Below, piece after piece: positions 26,771 to 34,882 of a DNA stretch of 64,000 nt. How positions within the stretch are numbered: position 1 is the stretch's first letter; each line of letters begins with the position of its first letter. The notes beneath the pieces were generated by a model that made no database searches, had not been told where the DNA came from, and worked only from the letters and a program-made list of their open reading frames with translations. This stretch comes from an uncultured Methanobrevibacter sp. Its GTDB lineage: Archaea; Methanobacteriota; Methanobacteria; Methanobacteriales; Methanobacteriaceae. The DNA lies in the NCBI RefSeq assembly GCF_902788255.1, contig NZ_CADAJR010000007.1, positions 1-64,000 on the forward strand, written 5' to 3'. Made by a program: the position numbers and the translations under genes.

Positions 26771-27277
26771 ATGAATTTCAACCGCACCAAATATATTGAT
26801 TTAATAATGTATGTATTGTCCCAATGTTCCTATAAACCCAATTTTGGAAAGACAGTGCTCTGCAGCATCATGTACTTTATTGATTTTGGATATTATGAAC
26901 TTTACGGTGAGCTATTAACAAATGAGACATACATCAAATCAAAAAGGGGAATAAAACCGAAACACTTTAGTGAGGTAAGCCAGGATCTGATTTCAAAAAA
27001 TCAGCTGTTTTTAAAAAAAGAGGCATACTATTCCAGAACAATACACAGATATTATCCTACAATAATTCCCACACACAGATTCAGTCAAAAGGAACTAAAC
27101 GTGATAAACCAAATAATAAAAAATCTAAGCAACAACAATGCAAGCAGCATAACAAAATATGTAATTCATGACCCACCGATAATCATCGCAGATTTTGGTG
27201 ACGACATCGACTTCAGATATGTATTTTCAAGAAACAGCAAGTATTCATTGATGAGTGAGAGATTTCTACTTCAGTAG
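26771..27277 (+). CDS. Panacea (DUF4065/SocA-like) domain protein
   Basis: 168 residues. The opening KYIDLIMYVLSQCSYKPNFGKTVLCSIMYFIDFGYYELYG, followed by ETYIKSKRGIKPKHF, matches the Panacea domain found in antitoxins such as SocA and in phage-defence toxin-antitoxin pairs. In classical pairs the domain neutralises a toxin encoded next door. Here no toxin gene is evident on either side: upstream is LSm and downstream a gap, then a PUA protein. It may be orphaned or have a diverged role. The 22-bp repeat lies upstream and a perfect hairpin downstream. Confidence 0.7.
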   Translation: MNFNRTKYIDLIMYVLSQCSYKPNFGKTVLCSIMYFIDFGYYELYGELLTNETYIKSKRGIKPKHFSEVSQDLISKNQLFLKKEAYYSRTIHRYYPTIIPTHRFSQKELNVINQIIKNLSNNNASSITKYVIHDPPIIIADFGDDIDFRYVFSRNSKYSLMSERFLLQ

Positions 27278-27288
27278 TGTGTTGACCA

Positions 27289-27313
27289 CATTTCTTGTGG
27301 AACACAAGAAATG
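27289..27313 (+). terminator. Perfect 11-bp hairpin after the Panacea gene
   Basis: CATTTCTTGTG (27289-27299), loop GAA, CACAAGAAATG (27303-27313). It lies 12 bp after the stop. No T-tract follows, so it may stabilise the 3' end rather than terminate. The rest of the gap to 27540 has a short GGGG/CCCC stem near 27358-27377 and no ORF. Confidence 0.45.
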
Positions 27314-27540
27314 CAGATTATACAACACGCACCTCAATATCAATTAAATATATAACATGGGGAGAATACTACCCCACACCCCAAATCATACAATTAATTA
27401 TCTTTATTTATCAATATAAATAATTTTCCGCATGCAATTACTTACTTGCATTGAAAAAAAGACAAAAATTAATCTCCTATAAACAAACTTTATTTATTGA
27501 AAAAACATATTAATAATCATAAAACAAACTTTGGGATAAC

Positions 27541-28023
27541 ATGGCAATAAAAGTTAAAAAAAGAAATTTCCTTAAAAAAAAGAAAATTAAAGAGATAAAA
27601 CAAGAATTAGGCGAATATGGAGAATTACTTCAAGGCAAAAAGAATGTGGAGATACTTGAAGCTGAACCTAATTCATTCATTTTAGTAGATGGAGAACCAT
27701 ACATCATAATTATCGATGACAAACCATTCCCTACACTCAAAGCAGCACTGAAAACTGACATAGAATCAAAGACAGTTACTGTAGACATGGGCGCTATCAG
27801 ATTTGTAAGCAATGGTGCAGACATCATGAGTCCCGGAATTGTAGCTGCTTCAGAAGGAATTGAAAGCGGAGACATTGTACTTATTATAGATGAAACCCAT
27901 GGAAAACCACTGGCAATTGGAATAAGTTTGATTAGTGGTGAGGAAATGGTGGCAAATGATTCCGGAAAAGCTGTTGAAACCAAACACTATGTCGGTGACG
28001 ACATCTGGAACTTTGAAATCTAG
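27541..28023 (+). CDS. PUA-domain RNA-binding protein (archaeal MCTS1-like)
   Basis: 160 residues. A lysine-rich N-terminal region (KVKKRNFLKKKKIKEIKQEL) precedes a pre-PUA segment (VEILEAEPNSFILVDGEPY), and a C-terminal PUA domain follows at about 72-150: TVTVDMGAIRFVSNGADIMSPGI, then GDIVLII and KPLAIGISLI. This layout matches the archaeal relatives of MCT-1/eIF2D and of the archaeosine transglycosylase tail. A role in translation initiation or tRNA recognition is likely but unproven. It is 9 bp upstream of arfB and probably co-transcribed. Confidence 0.88.
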   Translation: MAIKVKKRNFLKKKKIKEIKQELGEYGELLQGKKNVEILEAEPNSFILVDGEPYIIIIDDKPFPTLKAALKTDIESKTVTVDMGAIRFVSNGADIMSPGIVAASEGIESGDIVLIIDETHGKPLAIGISLISGEEMVANDSGKAVETKHYVGDDIWNFEI

Positions 28024-28032
28024 GGTGGCAAT

Positions 28033-28725
28033 ATGGCTGAACTAAGATACAGAGCGGGCAATATCAGAGACCCTGGAGTTCACAAGGTCGGAATAATAGC
28101 ACTCGGATCACATCTGGAAAACCACGGCCCTGCACTGCCAATCGATACCGATGCAAAAATCGGAGCGCACATCGCTTTTCAATCATCCCTCCTGACCGGT
28201 GCCAAGTTTTTGGGAATAATATTTCCAGCATATGAACTGGACACAATCGACCATGGCGTGCATGTTTCCCTTGAAACATTAAAGGAAAATGTCATAAGCA
28301 CCCTAAACCAGGCAAAGAAATTTCTGGATATTGAAAAAGTCGTGATTGTCAATGCTCACGGAGGAAACATTCCCCTGATGGCCGAGTTATGGGACATTGA
28401 AGATAAGACTGGACTGTCAATTACATTCAACAACAAGGTGATCTCTTCTGAAGGTCCTCACGGCGGAAGCGGAGAACTGTCAATGGCAAAGGTACTGGGC
28501 ATTGTAAATGATGATGAGGTTGTCAATCAGGCCGATGTCAACAAATATGAGGAAGTTGGTCTGCATGGATTCAAGCAAGCACGTGAAGATGACCCAAACA
28601 TCGAAGAGGGCGCAATTGACGTTGAAGAAAATGGCGTCTACGTAGATGAAGATTACGGAAACAGACTGTTCAGTTTAGCAATCAACTCTGTAATATTCGA
28701 TGTTGAAAAATTATTAGATTTCTAA
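28033..28725 (+). CDS. arfB: FAPy deformylase ArfB (riboflavin/F420 pathway)
   Basis: 230 residues of the creatininase-like family. ArfB removes formate from 2-amino-5-formylamino-6-ribosylaminopyrimidinone 5'-phosphate, the second archaeal step from GTP toward riboflavin and the deazaflavin of F420. Metal-binding motifs are visible: GSHLENHGPALPIDTDAKIG at the N-terminus, NAHGGN in the centre, and SEGPHGGSGELS. Cytosolic. Position after the PUA gene may be conserved for transcription rather than function. Confidence 0.9.
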   Translation: MAELRYRAGNIRDPGVHKVGIIALGSHLENHGPALPIDTDAKIGAHIAFQSSLLTGAKFLGIIFPAYELDTIDHGVHVSLETLKENVISTLNQAKKFLDIEKVVIVNAHGGNIPLMAELWDIEDKTGLSITFNNKVISSEGPHGGSGELSMAKVLGIVNDDEVVNQADVNKYEEVGLHGFKQAREDDPNIEEGAIDVEENGVYVDEDYGNRLFSLAINSVIFDVEKLLDF

Positions 28726-28745
28726 AAAAAAGAAAAAAAAGAGAA

Positions 28746-29195
28746 TTAATTATCGGAACTAGATGAATCTTTCCCTGATGAACCACCACCAGATGAACCA
28801 CCACCAGACGAATCACCACCAGATGAACCACCTTCAGAAGAACTGCCACCATCCTCTTGAGAACTTCCTCCAGAAGAACTGCCTCCACTGGAAGAACCCT
28901 CACTAGAATGGGAACTGTCATCAGTTGACTTATCCACTGTGGTTTCTACATGTGAGGAATCATCACTTGAAGAATCATCCTTAGAATAATCACTGTAATC
29001 ATTATAGTTGTAATTATTTGAAGAATCCTGCTGCACTGAAAGATTATCAAATAAACTAGCATTTGAATCCGTATTATTAGGTAAAATTGAAATTGGTCCT
29101 GTCATGGATGCAAAAACACTAGCAAAACAGAATGCAAGGACTGCAATTATAAAAATTACCAAAACTGTAGCTGATCTACTTGACAAATTAAACAC
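28746..29195 (-). CDS. Membrane-anchored Ser/Gly/Asp-rich low-complexity protein
   Basis: 149 residues. One hydrophobic segment at about 9-30 (ATVLVIFIIAVLAFCFASVFA) acts as signal or anchor. An Asn/Ser/Asp stretch follows, and then a tail of GGSSSGG and GGDSSGGGSS repeats that should be unstructured. The same kind of low-complexity tail occurs in cell-wall-associated proteins of Methanobrevibacter and may be a glycosylated spacer. No catalytic domain. Convergent with arfB and divergent from the YigZ gene. Confidence 0.7.
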   Translation of the reverse strand: MFNLSSRSATVLVIFIIAVLAFCFASVFASMTGPISILPNNTDSNASLFDNLSVQQDSSNNYNYNDYSDYSKDDSSSDDSSHVETTVDKSTDDSSHSSEGSSSGGSSSGGSSQEDGGSSSEGGSSGGDSSGGGSSGGGSSGKDSSSSDN

Positions 29196-29252
29196 CTCAC
29201 AAAATTAACTAAACTTAATATGTTTGATTATATATATAAATATATTGATACC

Positions 29253-29852
29253 ATGAAAACAATTAAAAAACCGGTTCAGATTGAAATAAACATCAAAAAA
29301 TCCCAATTCATATGTTCTCTTTACCCAACCAAAAACAAAGCGGAGTCAAAGGAAATCATTAATGAATTGAATCAGAAATACAATGATGCAACTCACAACT
29401 GCACCGCATATATTGTAGGGGACGGAGAAGGCTTTGATGATGATGGGGAACCTGGAGGAACCGCAGGAAAACCAATGATTAATGTTTTAAGGAAAAAAGA
29501 ACTTCACAACATAACCGCAATCGTTACCAGATACTTCGGAGGAATAAAACTTGGTGCCGGAGGGCTTGTAAGGGCATATTCCAAATCAGTAATGGAAGCT
29601 GTTGGCCAGGCGGAAATCGTTGAAATTGAAGAGTATGATGTCTATAAGATTACCTTCGAATATTCTGACATAAAACTAGTGGATACAGAAGTCAGAAACA
29701 ATCAGCTTGAAGCAATCGATAAGGAATATTCGGATAAGGTATCCTATCAAGTAGTTTCAAAGGACAACAGGAATATAGAAAAAATATTTGAAAAATATTC
29801 CGGTAAAATAAGTGTAATTTTTGAAAATAAACAGTTTTTAGAAAAAATTTAA
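29253..29852 (+). CDS. YigZ/IMPACT (UPF0029) family protein
   Basis: 199 residues from ATG 29253. An upstream frame start at 29220 would lie inside the TATA-like ATTATATATATAAATATAT run (about 29226-29245), so it is not used. The N-terminal IMPACT domain has KKSQFICSLYPTKNKAE, the family signature HNCTAYIVGDGEGFDDDGEPGGTAGKP and ITAIVTRYFGGIKLGAGGLVRAYS. A C-terminal ferredoxin-like domain follows. Homologues bind translation factors or nucleic acids, and function in archaea is unsettled. Confidence 0.88.
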   Translation: MKTIKKPVQIEINIKKSQFICSLYPTKNKAESKEIINELNQKYNDATHNCTAYIVGDGEGFDDDGEPGGTAGKPMINVLRKKELHNITAIVTRYFGGIKLGAGGLVRAYSKSVMEAVGQAEIVEIEEYDVYKITFEYSDIKLVDTEVRNNQLEAIDKEYSDKVSYQVVSKDNRNIEKIFEKYSGKISVIFENKQFLEKI

Positions 29853-29855
29853 AAA

Positions 29856-29876
29856 GAAGAACATTCATTGTTCTTC
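29856..29876. terminator. Hairpin between convergent yigZ and rubredoxin genes
   Basis: GAAGAACA (29856-29863) and TGTTCTTC (29869-29876) pair perfectly with a 5-base loop. The stem covers the stop and final codons of the rubredoxin gene; A-rich sequence just before it gives a T-rich tail for minus-strand RNA. Confidence 0.55.
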
Positions 29877-29975
29877 AAAATTAGCTGCAGGTACACCGCA
29901 AACAGGGCATACGTAATCTTCTGGTAATTCGTCTTCATCTAAAACGAATCCACAAACTTTACAAACAAAAGCCAT
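29865..29975 (-). CDS. Short rubredoxin-like protein (third in tandem)
   Basis: 36 residues: MAFVCKVCGFVLDEDELPED continuing YVCPVCGVPAANFEEQ. Both metal knuckles (CKVCG and CPVCG) are intact for one iron. It lacks the loop between knuckles that full rubredoxins carry, as in rubrerythrin C-terminal domains, so it may act as a minimal electron carrier. It is the last of three rubredoxin-like genes in the same minus-strand unit, 11 bp after the previous one. Confidence 0.88.
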   Translation of the reverse strand: MAFVCKVCGFVLDEDELPEDYVCPVCGVPAANFEEQ

Positions 29976-29986
29976 GTTAAACAACC

Positions 29987-30106
29987 CTATTCGATTTTTT
30001 CAAACATGTCAGCAGTTGCACCGCACATAGGACATTTGTAATCTTCTGGAAGTTCTTCAAACTCATCGGTTACAAAACCACATAATTTACATTTAAATTT
30101 TGCCAT
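29987..30106 (-). CDS. Short rubredoxin-like protein (second in tandem)
   Basis: 39 residues, opening MAKFKCKLCGFVTDEFEELP and closing with DYKCPMCGATADMFEKIE. Both CxxCG knuckles are present and the length again matches a rubrerythrin-type domain. A GGAG site precedes the start. It is similar to the third gene, so the two probably arose by duplication. Confidence 0.9.
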   Translation of the reverse strand: MAKFKCKLCGFVTDEFEELPEDYKCPMCGATADMFEKIE

Positions 30107-30169
30107 TATTAACAATCTCCTTAAAAATTTTAATTATAATAATACTATATAAGTTAGTAATATATAAAA

Positions 30170-30331
30170 CTAATCAATTTTTTCAAACATAGCCTTTGCC
30201 ATTCTGCATTTAGGACATTTAAATGAAGCAGGCAGTTCATCAAATTTTGTTCCTGATGGAATGTTTAATCCCTCTTCAATGTCATCTTCATCAAAAATAT
30301 ATCCACAAATTTTACATTTATATTTAGCCAT
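30170..30331 (-). CDS. Rubredoxin (first in tandem, full length)
   Basis: 53 residues, the classical rubredoxin length, with MAKYKCKICGYIFDEDD, the usual loop (GLNIPSGTKFDELPASF) and a second knuckle CPKCRMAKAMFEKID. All four iron-ligating cysteines are present, but the glycine that normally follows the second CxxC is arginine, which alters the tight turn around the iron and may shift potential. A GGAG site is present. It lies 18 bp downstream of the hexapeptide-transferase gene. Confidence 0.92.
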   Translation of the reverse strand: MAKYKCKICGYIFDEDDIEEGLNIPSGTKFDELPASFKCPKCRMAKAMFEKID

Positions 30332-30349
30332 AATTAATCTCCATTGGTA

Positions 30350-31201
30350 TTAGAATCTATTAGGAACTTTCAAGTGGTCTGGAAGTGGTTTAATACGAGC
30401 AGGTGTTCCAATTGCCAAATAGAATGGTGGAACTGAATGGATCACAATAGCTCCAGCAGCAACAATTGAACCCTCACCAACTTCAACATTGGATAAAAAT
30501 GTAGTGTTACCTCCTATTGAAGCTCCACGTCTAACCTTTGGTCCCTGAAGTTCATAGTTGATTCTAACAGGATATTTATCATTTGTAAAACAAGCACAAG
30601 GTCCGATAAATACATTATCTTCAATTACGGAATTGGTCGGAATGTATACATTGGATTGTATACTGACATCATTTCCTATAATAACATCCCCTTCGATAAC
30701 GGTATTGGTTCCTATTAAAACATCGTCTCCAATATTTGTATTTTCACGGATAACAACATTGTGTCCGGTTCTGAAATTGTCTCCAATGACTACATCATTG
30801 TAGATAATTGAATTTGAACGTATAGTATAGTTATTACCAATTACCGGAGGTTTTGAATTTGGTGAATATTCGACACCGAACTGGATATTTTGATCTTTTG
30901 GAAAGTTCAATTCCGGTTTTGAATAATCTGGCTGGATAGATTCCCTTTCAATTTTAGGTCTTTCATAGATAATCTGTTCAGGTTCAGCATTTTGTGGCTG
31001 AGTATAGAAATTATCCTCCTGATAAACGGGTCTCTGAACTGGAGTTGGTCTAGGAGGTTGAGAATACATCCTATCATCTCTAGGCCTTGGAGCAACACGA
31101 GGTTCTTCAGGTACATAATACTGATTACTTGCAGGTTGCTCATAAGGTTTTCCTCGATTCTTTGATTGTTTATCATCAAGAGTTTGTGAAAATCTAACCA
31201 T
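30350..31201 (-). CDS. Left-handed beta-helix (hexapeptide-repeat) transferase with disordered N-terminus
   Basis: 283 residues. Residues 1-100 are rich in Pro, Gln, Tyr and Arg ([35 protein letters not shown]) and should be disordered. Residues about 115-275 have many V/I-x-I-G-x-x hexads ([37 protein letters not shown]), the trimeric acyltransferase coil, ending [20 protein letters not shown] and [20 protein letters not shown]. Such enzymes O- or N-acetylate sugars or amino acids using acetyl-CoA. The first gene of the rubredoxin unit. The N-terminal extension is unusual for this family. Confidence 0.85.
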   Translation of the reverse strand: MVRFSQTLDDKQSKNRGKPYEQPASNQYYVPEEPRVAPRPRDDRMYSQPPRPTPVQRPVYQEDNFYTQPQNAEPEQIIYERPKIERESIQPDYSKPELNFPKDQNIQFGVEYSPNSKPPVIGNNYTIRSNSIIYNDVVIGDNFRTGHNVVIRENTNIGDDVLIGTNTVIEGDVIIGNDVSIQSNVYIPTNSVIEDNVFIGPCACFTNDKYPVRINYELQGPKVRRGASIGGNTTFLSNVEVGEGSIVAAGAIVIHSVPPFYLAIGTPARIKPLPDHLKVPNRF

Positions 31202-31313
31202 AATATCAAACCTTCAGTTAATTAAATTTAATTTGTTAATGAGTTTATTTATGTAATTAATTAGTATATATACTAAATGGTAAAAAAATGAAGAATGTTA
31301 AAAAAAATGATTA

Positions 31314-31359
31314 AAAAAAATAAAGAAAAGATATTCTTAAAAATTTTTTAAAGAATATC
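31314..31359 (-). terminator. Stem-loop at the end of the adhesin-like gene
   Basis: GATATTCTT (31330-31338) and AAGAATATC (31351-31359) pair perfectly, overlapping the stop codon; T-rich sequence follows on the minus strand to about 31310. Confidence 0.55.
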
Positions 31360-33511
31360 AAGCTTCAATTATCACAGTTAAATACTCGATTGAAGTAGAC
31401 AAAATGCTGGTTTCATCAGTCACATTTCTACCTATATCTGAAACCATCATTGAAGATGAAGTTTCACAAGACCCTCCATTATAATTAAGAGGAAGTGCAT
31501 CAGCTCCAAAGGAAGAATTTACTAAAAGCAAATCTTCATTTGAAGAAACGTTATTCAAAGCATTTTCTGCAATTACAGGCTGCATTTGGATAGCCTTGAG
31601 AATATTTGCATCATTACTGGATGAACTTGCTGTTTGAACGGCAACCTTGGTTTCGGATGGAGAGCCTGCCGCATTACCTTTAGTTATAAACTTCCAGTTT
31701 TTAGTACATGCCTCCTTATTATCCCCACCAGCGAGGAACTTGGCAACCATTTCTTTAGCAGTGCTTGCATACATGAATGGTATTGCATGGTCTGTTAAAT
31801 AATCTGCAGGATGGGACAATCCGGTGAAATCTTCATCGGAAAAACCGTCATCCCATGCACGAGGCAACCATTCATAATATTTTCCTCCTTTTCTAATATC
31901 TCCAGCAGGAGGCAAAAATCCTACAACGGTACGGGATCCATGATTGACCAACGGTTTTCTGAACCAGTCATTATTGGCAGTTTCCTTTAGGGTACTTGCA
32001 CATGCCCCACCATAAATAGTGAACCATATACCATTTTTAACGGTATCCCTTAGTTCATAGTGAGACCATGCTCCAACACCACAGATTTTTGTTTGAAAAC
32101 CCGCTTTTCTCAGGAGACTTGCAATTTCATTCAGCACCTTCATGTCATGAGCATATCCGTGAATAAGATCTGAGTTCAAATATACAATATTCTTTTTGGT
32201 ACCATAAGGATTGATTGATTTTGAGTTGATTGTAACTTTTTTAGTCAATTTGGAAGCCTTATAAAACGAATTGCCGGAAAAAGTATATGATACCTTATAA
32301 ACCCCTACTTTAAGACTAGGTAATGTAAGGGAAGCATAACCGTTGTTATTAGTGGTCTTGGAATATTTCTTTCCATTGATTGTGAATTTTATTACCTTTC
32401 CTTTACTCGGAGCGTATCCGAATATATTAAGTAATCTAACTTTTATGACTTTAGATGTTGTATACTTTGAAAAAGTAAAATCACTGGAAGTTAATGAAGA
32501 AGCCACCTTTCTATATACTTTAATGGTATTGGTAAGTCTGAATCCATCAACATTATAAGAATATATTTTATAAGTACCTTTTTTTAAATTTATTAAAGAT
32601 AAAGAAGCTACACCATTCTTATTGGTTTTCACTTTATATGTTTTACCATTGACTCTGAATTTTATGTATTTATAGGCTAAAGCCTTACCGTTGCTTTTAT
32701 AGAATTTTGCAGAGAATTTTCTGCTGTCAGTATATACCTTCTTAATATTGCTTGCAGTAACAGTCGGCAATATCTTAAAGGTAGTTGTTAACTGATAACC
32801 TGTGTCCGGATTAATGGCTATAACCTTATATGTTCCGGGTTTAAGGTTGACCTCAAGAGAAGCCACACCCTTTGCATTTGTCTTGACCTGGTATGTTTTA
32901 CCATTTACTTTAATTTTTACCTCAGTGTTAGCTAAGGCAGTGCCGTTAACCGTATAAAAGGTAGCTGTATATTTTGTACTTCCTTTATAGTATTTAACTA
33001 TATCTTTAGCCTGTATTGAAGGCAGTATAGTGATTTTTGTGGATAAGTTTGATGAAATATAATTTTCATCTCCTGCAAATGATGCAGTGACCGAATATTG
33101 GCCAGGATTTAATGAGAGATCAATCCTAGCAACACCGTCATTGTCCGTAACGACAGTGTAATCCCTATTATTGATTACAATATCTATTGTCTTATTGGCT
33201 AGGGAACAGTTACCATCCTCATCAATTAAAATAACATAATAAGAATCCTTATAATAAATCGTGTCCTTCGGATTAATTATTTCTGTAGGATGTTTACTTG
33301 AAATACTATCCACCACTATAGTATCTTCAACTGTTGATATATTATTATCATTTGATACATCCCCATCAACTGCAACCGGCATATCAGCTTCATCGCCAAT
33401 TACGTTTGCATCCAATGTTTCAGTACCATTTACATCACTTGCATAAATTGCTCCTGCTGAAAATATTGCAACCAAAAGCAATGCAAATGCAAGCAATAAT
33501 TGTTTGTTCAA
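31358..33511 (-). CDS. Secreted adhesin-like protein with Ig-like repeats and an unassigned C-terminal domain
   Basis: About 717 residues from a TTG at 33511, chosen because AGGAGGT lies eight bases upstream and the frame's ATG at 33541 precedes that site. A signal peptide (NKQLLLAFALLLVAIFSAGAIYA) ends near residue 24. About four Big/Ig-like beta modules follow, each with K-V-K-T-N-x-x-G-V-A-S-L and PGTYKV motifs, as in methanobacterial adhesin-like proteins. Residues about 450-640 form a different globular domain (VYLNSDLIHGYAHDMKVL, IYGGACASTLKET, LSHPADYLTDHAIPF). A Ser/Asn-rich tail ends the protein with no clear anchor. Confidence 0.85.
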   Translation of the reverse strand: MNKQLLLAFALLLVAIFSAGAIYASDVNGTETLDANVIGDEADMPVAVDGDVSNDNNISTVEDTIVVDSISSKHPTEIINPKDTIYYKDSYYVILIDEDGNCSLANKTIDIVINNRDYTVVTDNDGVARIDLSLNPGQYSVTASFAGDENYISSNLSTKITILPSIQAKDIVKYYKGSTKYTATFYTVNGTALANTEVKIKVNGKTYQVKTNAKGVASLEVNLKPGTYKVIAINPDTGYQLTTTFKILPTVTASNIKKVYTDSRKFSAKFYKSNGKALAYKYIKFRVNGKTYKVKTNKNGVASLSLINLKKGTYKIYSYNVDGFRLTNTIKVYRKVASSLTSSDFTFSKYTTSKVIKVRLLNIFGYAPSKGKVIKFTINGKKYSKTTNNNGYASLTLPSLKVGVYKVSYTFSGNSFYKASKLTKKVTINSKSINPYGTKKNIVYLNSDLIHGYAHDMKVLNEIASLLRKAGFQTKICGVGAWSHYELRDTVKNGIWFTIYGGACASTLKETANNDWFRKPLVNHGSRTVVGFLPPAGDIRKGGKYYEWLPRAWDDGFSDEDFTGLSHPADYLTDHAIPFMYASTAKEMVAKFLAGGDNKEACTKNWKFITKGNAAGSPSETKVAVQTASSSSNDANILKAIQMQPVIAENALNNVSSNEDLLLVNSSFGADALPLNYNGGSCETSSSMMVSDIGRNVTDETSILSTSIEYLTVIIEA

Positions 33512-33541
33512 AATATTATACCTCCTACAAGTTTGCATCAT

Positions 33542-33890
33542 ATCATAACAAACTTTTATTTTAATATACTGATAATAGTATATAAACCTTTTTATTTGCT
33601 AAATCTTATTAAAAAACCTTAATTTCAAAAAATAAGTATGAAAAAACATTAAAAATTAATATAAATAAATTGAATATTTAAATAATGCTATGAAAAACTA
33701 TTATCAAATTAAATCAAGATTGGTCGGATGAAATAAAACTATAGAAAATTACCATTATTACAATCTTTTTATATTAAGATAAAAAAAGTACAAGAAGTTT
33801 AAATTAATTTTAAAAAATAATTTGAAAGTTAATAAAAAAAATTATACTATAAAATGATTTTTCAATCAAATTACAGTATTTACAAACTAA
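33542..33890. other. AT-rich intergenic stretch without a gene
   Basis: 349 bp between two secreted-protein genes on the same strand. It is very AT-rich with several TATA-like runs (for instance near 33565-33590, oriented for the adhesin-like gene). No ORF, tRNA or strong inverted repeat was found. Confidence 0.7.
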
Positions 33891-34781
33891 TTACAAAATT
33901 ATTAAAAACATCATCAAAACAACCAGAAACAAAATTGCCAGATTAGCCCACCATGGATTATTTTCAGGCAAATCAACATGAGTCATGTTTGTTTTTGTTG
34001 AATTTGAATCTGTCACATTTCCAAATATAGGACTAAAACTACCTAAAACTGGCAGATAATTATAGAATATGGATGATGTCGCATTACCACTGAATCCACA
34101 ACCCTCAAGACAACAAGCTAAAACGGCCCAATCGGGTGTGAAATTCGCAAAACTCTGATTTTCATCCCATGTGAAATTTGCACTAACATTACCGAAATTG
34201 TTGAGATAATAGATTATCATGAATTTGAGGTATTCTGTTTCGTTTTCGGTTAGGTTATAATCCCCAAATGTGGATATTATTGAATCAAATATTTTCAGGT
34301 AGGTTTCATAGCCTTCCGCACTACTGTTTAGAGTATAGTTTGACTGATTTAAGAGAAATACTTGATATTCACTCATGAAATGTTCGGATTCAGTCCAGTT
34401 AAAGTATGAATAGTTTCCATATTGAATCAAGTAGGACTTAATTTTGAAATCCAAATAGTCAAAATCAGTGTAGTTGCCATCATCTAAATCATCATCCCAA
34501 TCATCATCAGATTCATTATACAAATCATCATCAGACTCATCATCCTCAAAGTCCTCATCATCTAAATCATCATCAGACTCATCATCCTCAAAGTCCTCAT
34601 CATCTAAATCATCATCAGACTCATCATCCAGATTGTCTTCCAATTCCTCATCCAAATCGAAATCATCATCTGAATTGTCATCTGATACGAAATTTGAATC
34701 ATCAGCTGCTGAAATTGATCCTACACTTACAACCAGAAGTATTAAAATTATTAAAATTTTTATAATATTAAGATGTTTCAA
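33891..34781 (-). CDS. Secreted acidic-repeat protein with C-terminal membrane anchor
   Basis: About 296 residues from a TTG at 34781; GAGGTGG lies five bases upstream, while the in-frame ATG at 34817 has no such site. A signal peptide (LNIIKILIILILLVVSVGSISA) leads into an Asp/Glu/Ser stretch made of DDESDDDLDDEDFE repeats, then an Asn/Tyr/Phe-rich globular part with several N-x-T/S sites and two cysteine pairs (LACCLEGCGFSG). A final helix NLAILFLVVLMMFLIIL anchors it in the membrane. Probably a cell-surface protein. No family is recognised. Confidence 0.75.
   Translation of the reverse strand: MKHLNIIKILIILILLVVSVGSISAADDSNFVSDDNSDDDFDLDEELEDNLDDESDDDLDDEDFEDDESDDDLDDEDFEDDESDDDLYNESDDDWDDDLDDGNYTDFDYLDFKIKSYLIQYGNYSYFNWTESEHFMSEYQVFLLNQSNYTLNSSAEGYETYLKIFDSIISTFGDYNLTENETEYLKFMIIYYLNNFGNVSANFTWDENQSFANFTPDWAVLACCLEGCGFSGNATSSIFYNYLPVLGSFSPIFGNVTDSNSTKTNMTHVDLPENNPWWANLAILFLVVLMMFLIIL
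34522..34629 (-). repeat. 42-bp tandem repeat, about 2.6 copies, inside the acidic protein gene
   Basis: Two identical 42-base units (34522-34563 and 34564-34605) and a partial third (34606-34629) encode repeated D/E/S blocks of 14 residues. The identity at DNA level suggests recent slippage and possible length variation. Confidence 0.8.
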
Positions 34782-34844
34782 TATTTCCACCTCAATATCA
34801 TAATATATATTTAACATTATATAAATACCCTAAAGTATTTACTT

Positions 34845-34882
34845 TAAAAAAAAAGAAATTAATGGAAATTAGTTCCCATTAA
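34845..34882 (-). terminator. Stem-loop after the DUF1002 gene
   Basis: TTAATGG (34859-34865) and CCATTAA (34876-34882) pair, overlapping the stop codon, with a T10-like tract (34845-34854) on the minus strand. Confidence 0.5.

Noticed and set aside
27630-27983. Minus-strand open frame of 117 codons opposite the PUA gene
   Set aside because: Antisense to a well-supported PUA-domain protein; no Shine-Dalgarno or family features.
28682-28921. Minus-strand frame of 79 codons at the end of arfB
   Set aside because: It is the out-of-frame version of the Ser/Gly-rich repeat region and has a valine/leucine-rich composition typical of shadows.
34474-34803. Plus-strand serine-rich open frame of 109 codons
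   Set aside because: It is the complement of the acidic repeat; Ser codons arise from the GAT/GAC-rich coding strand.
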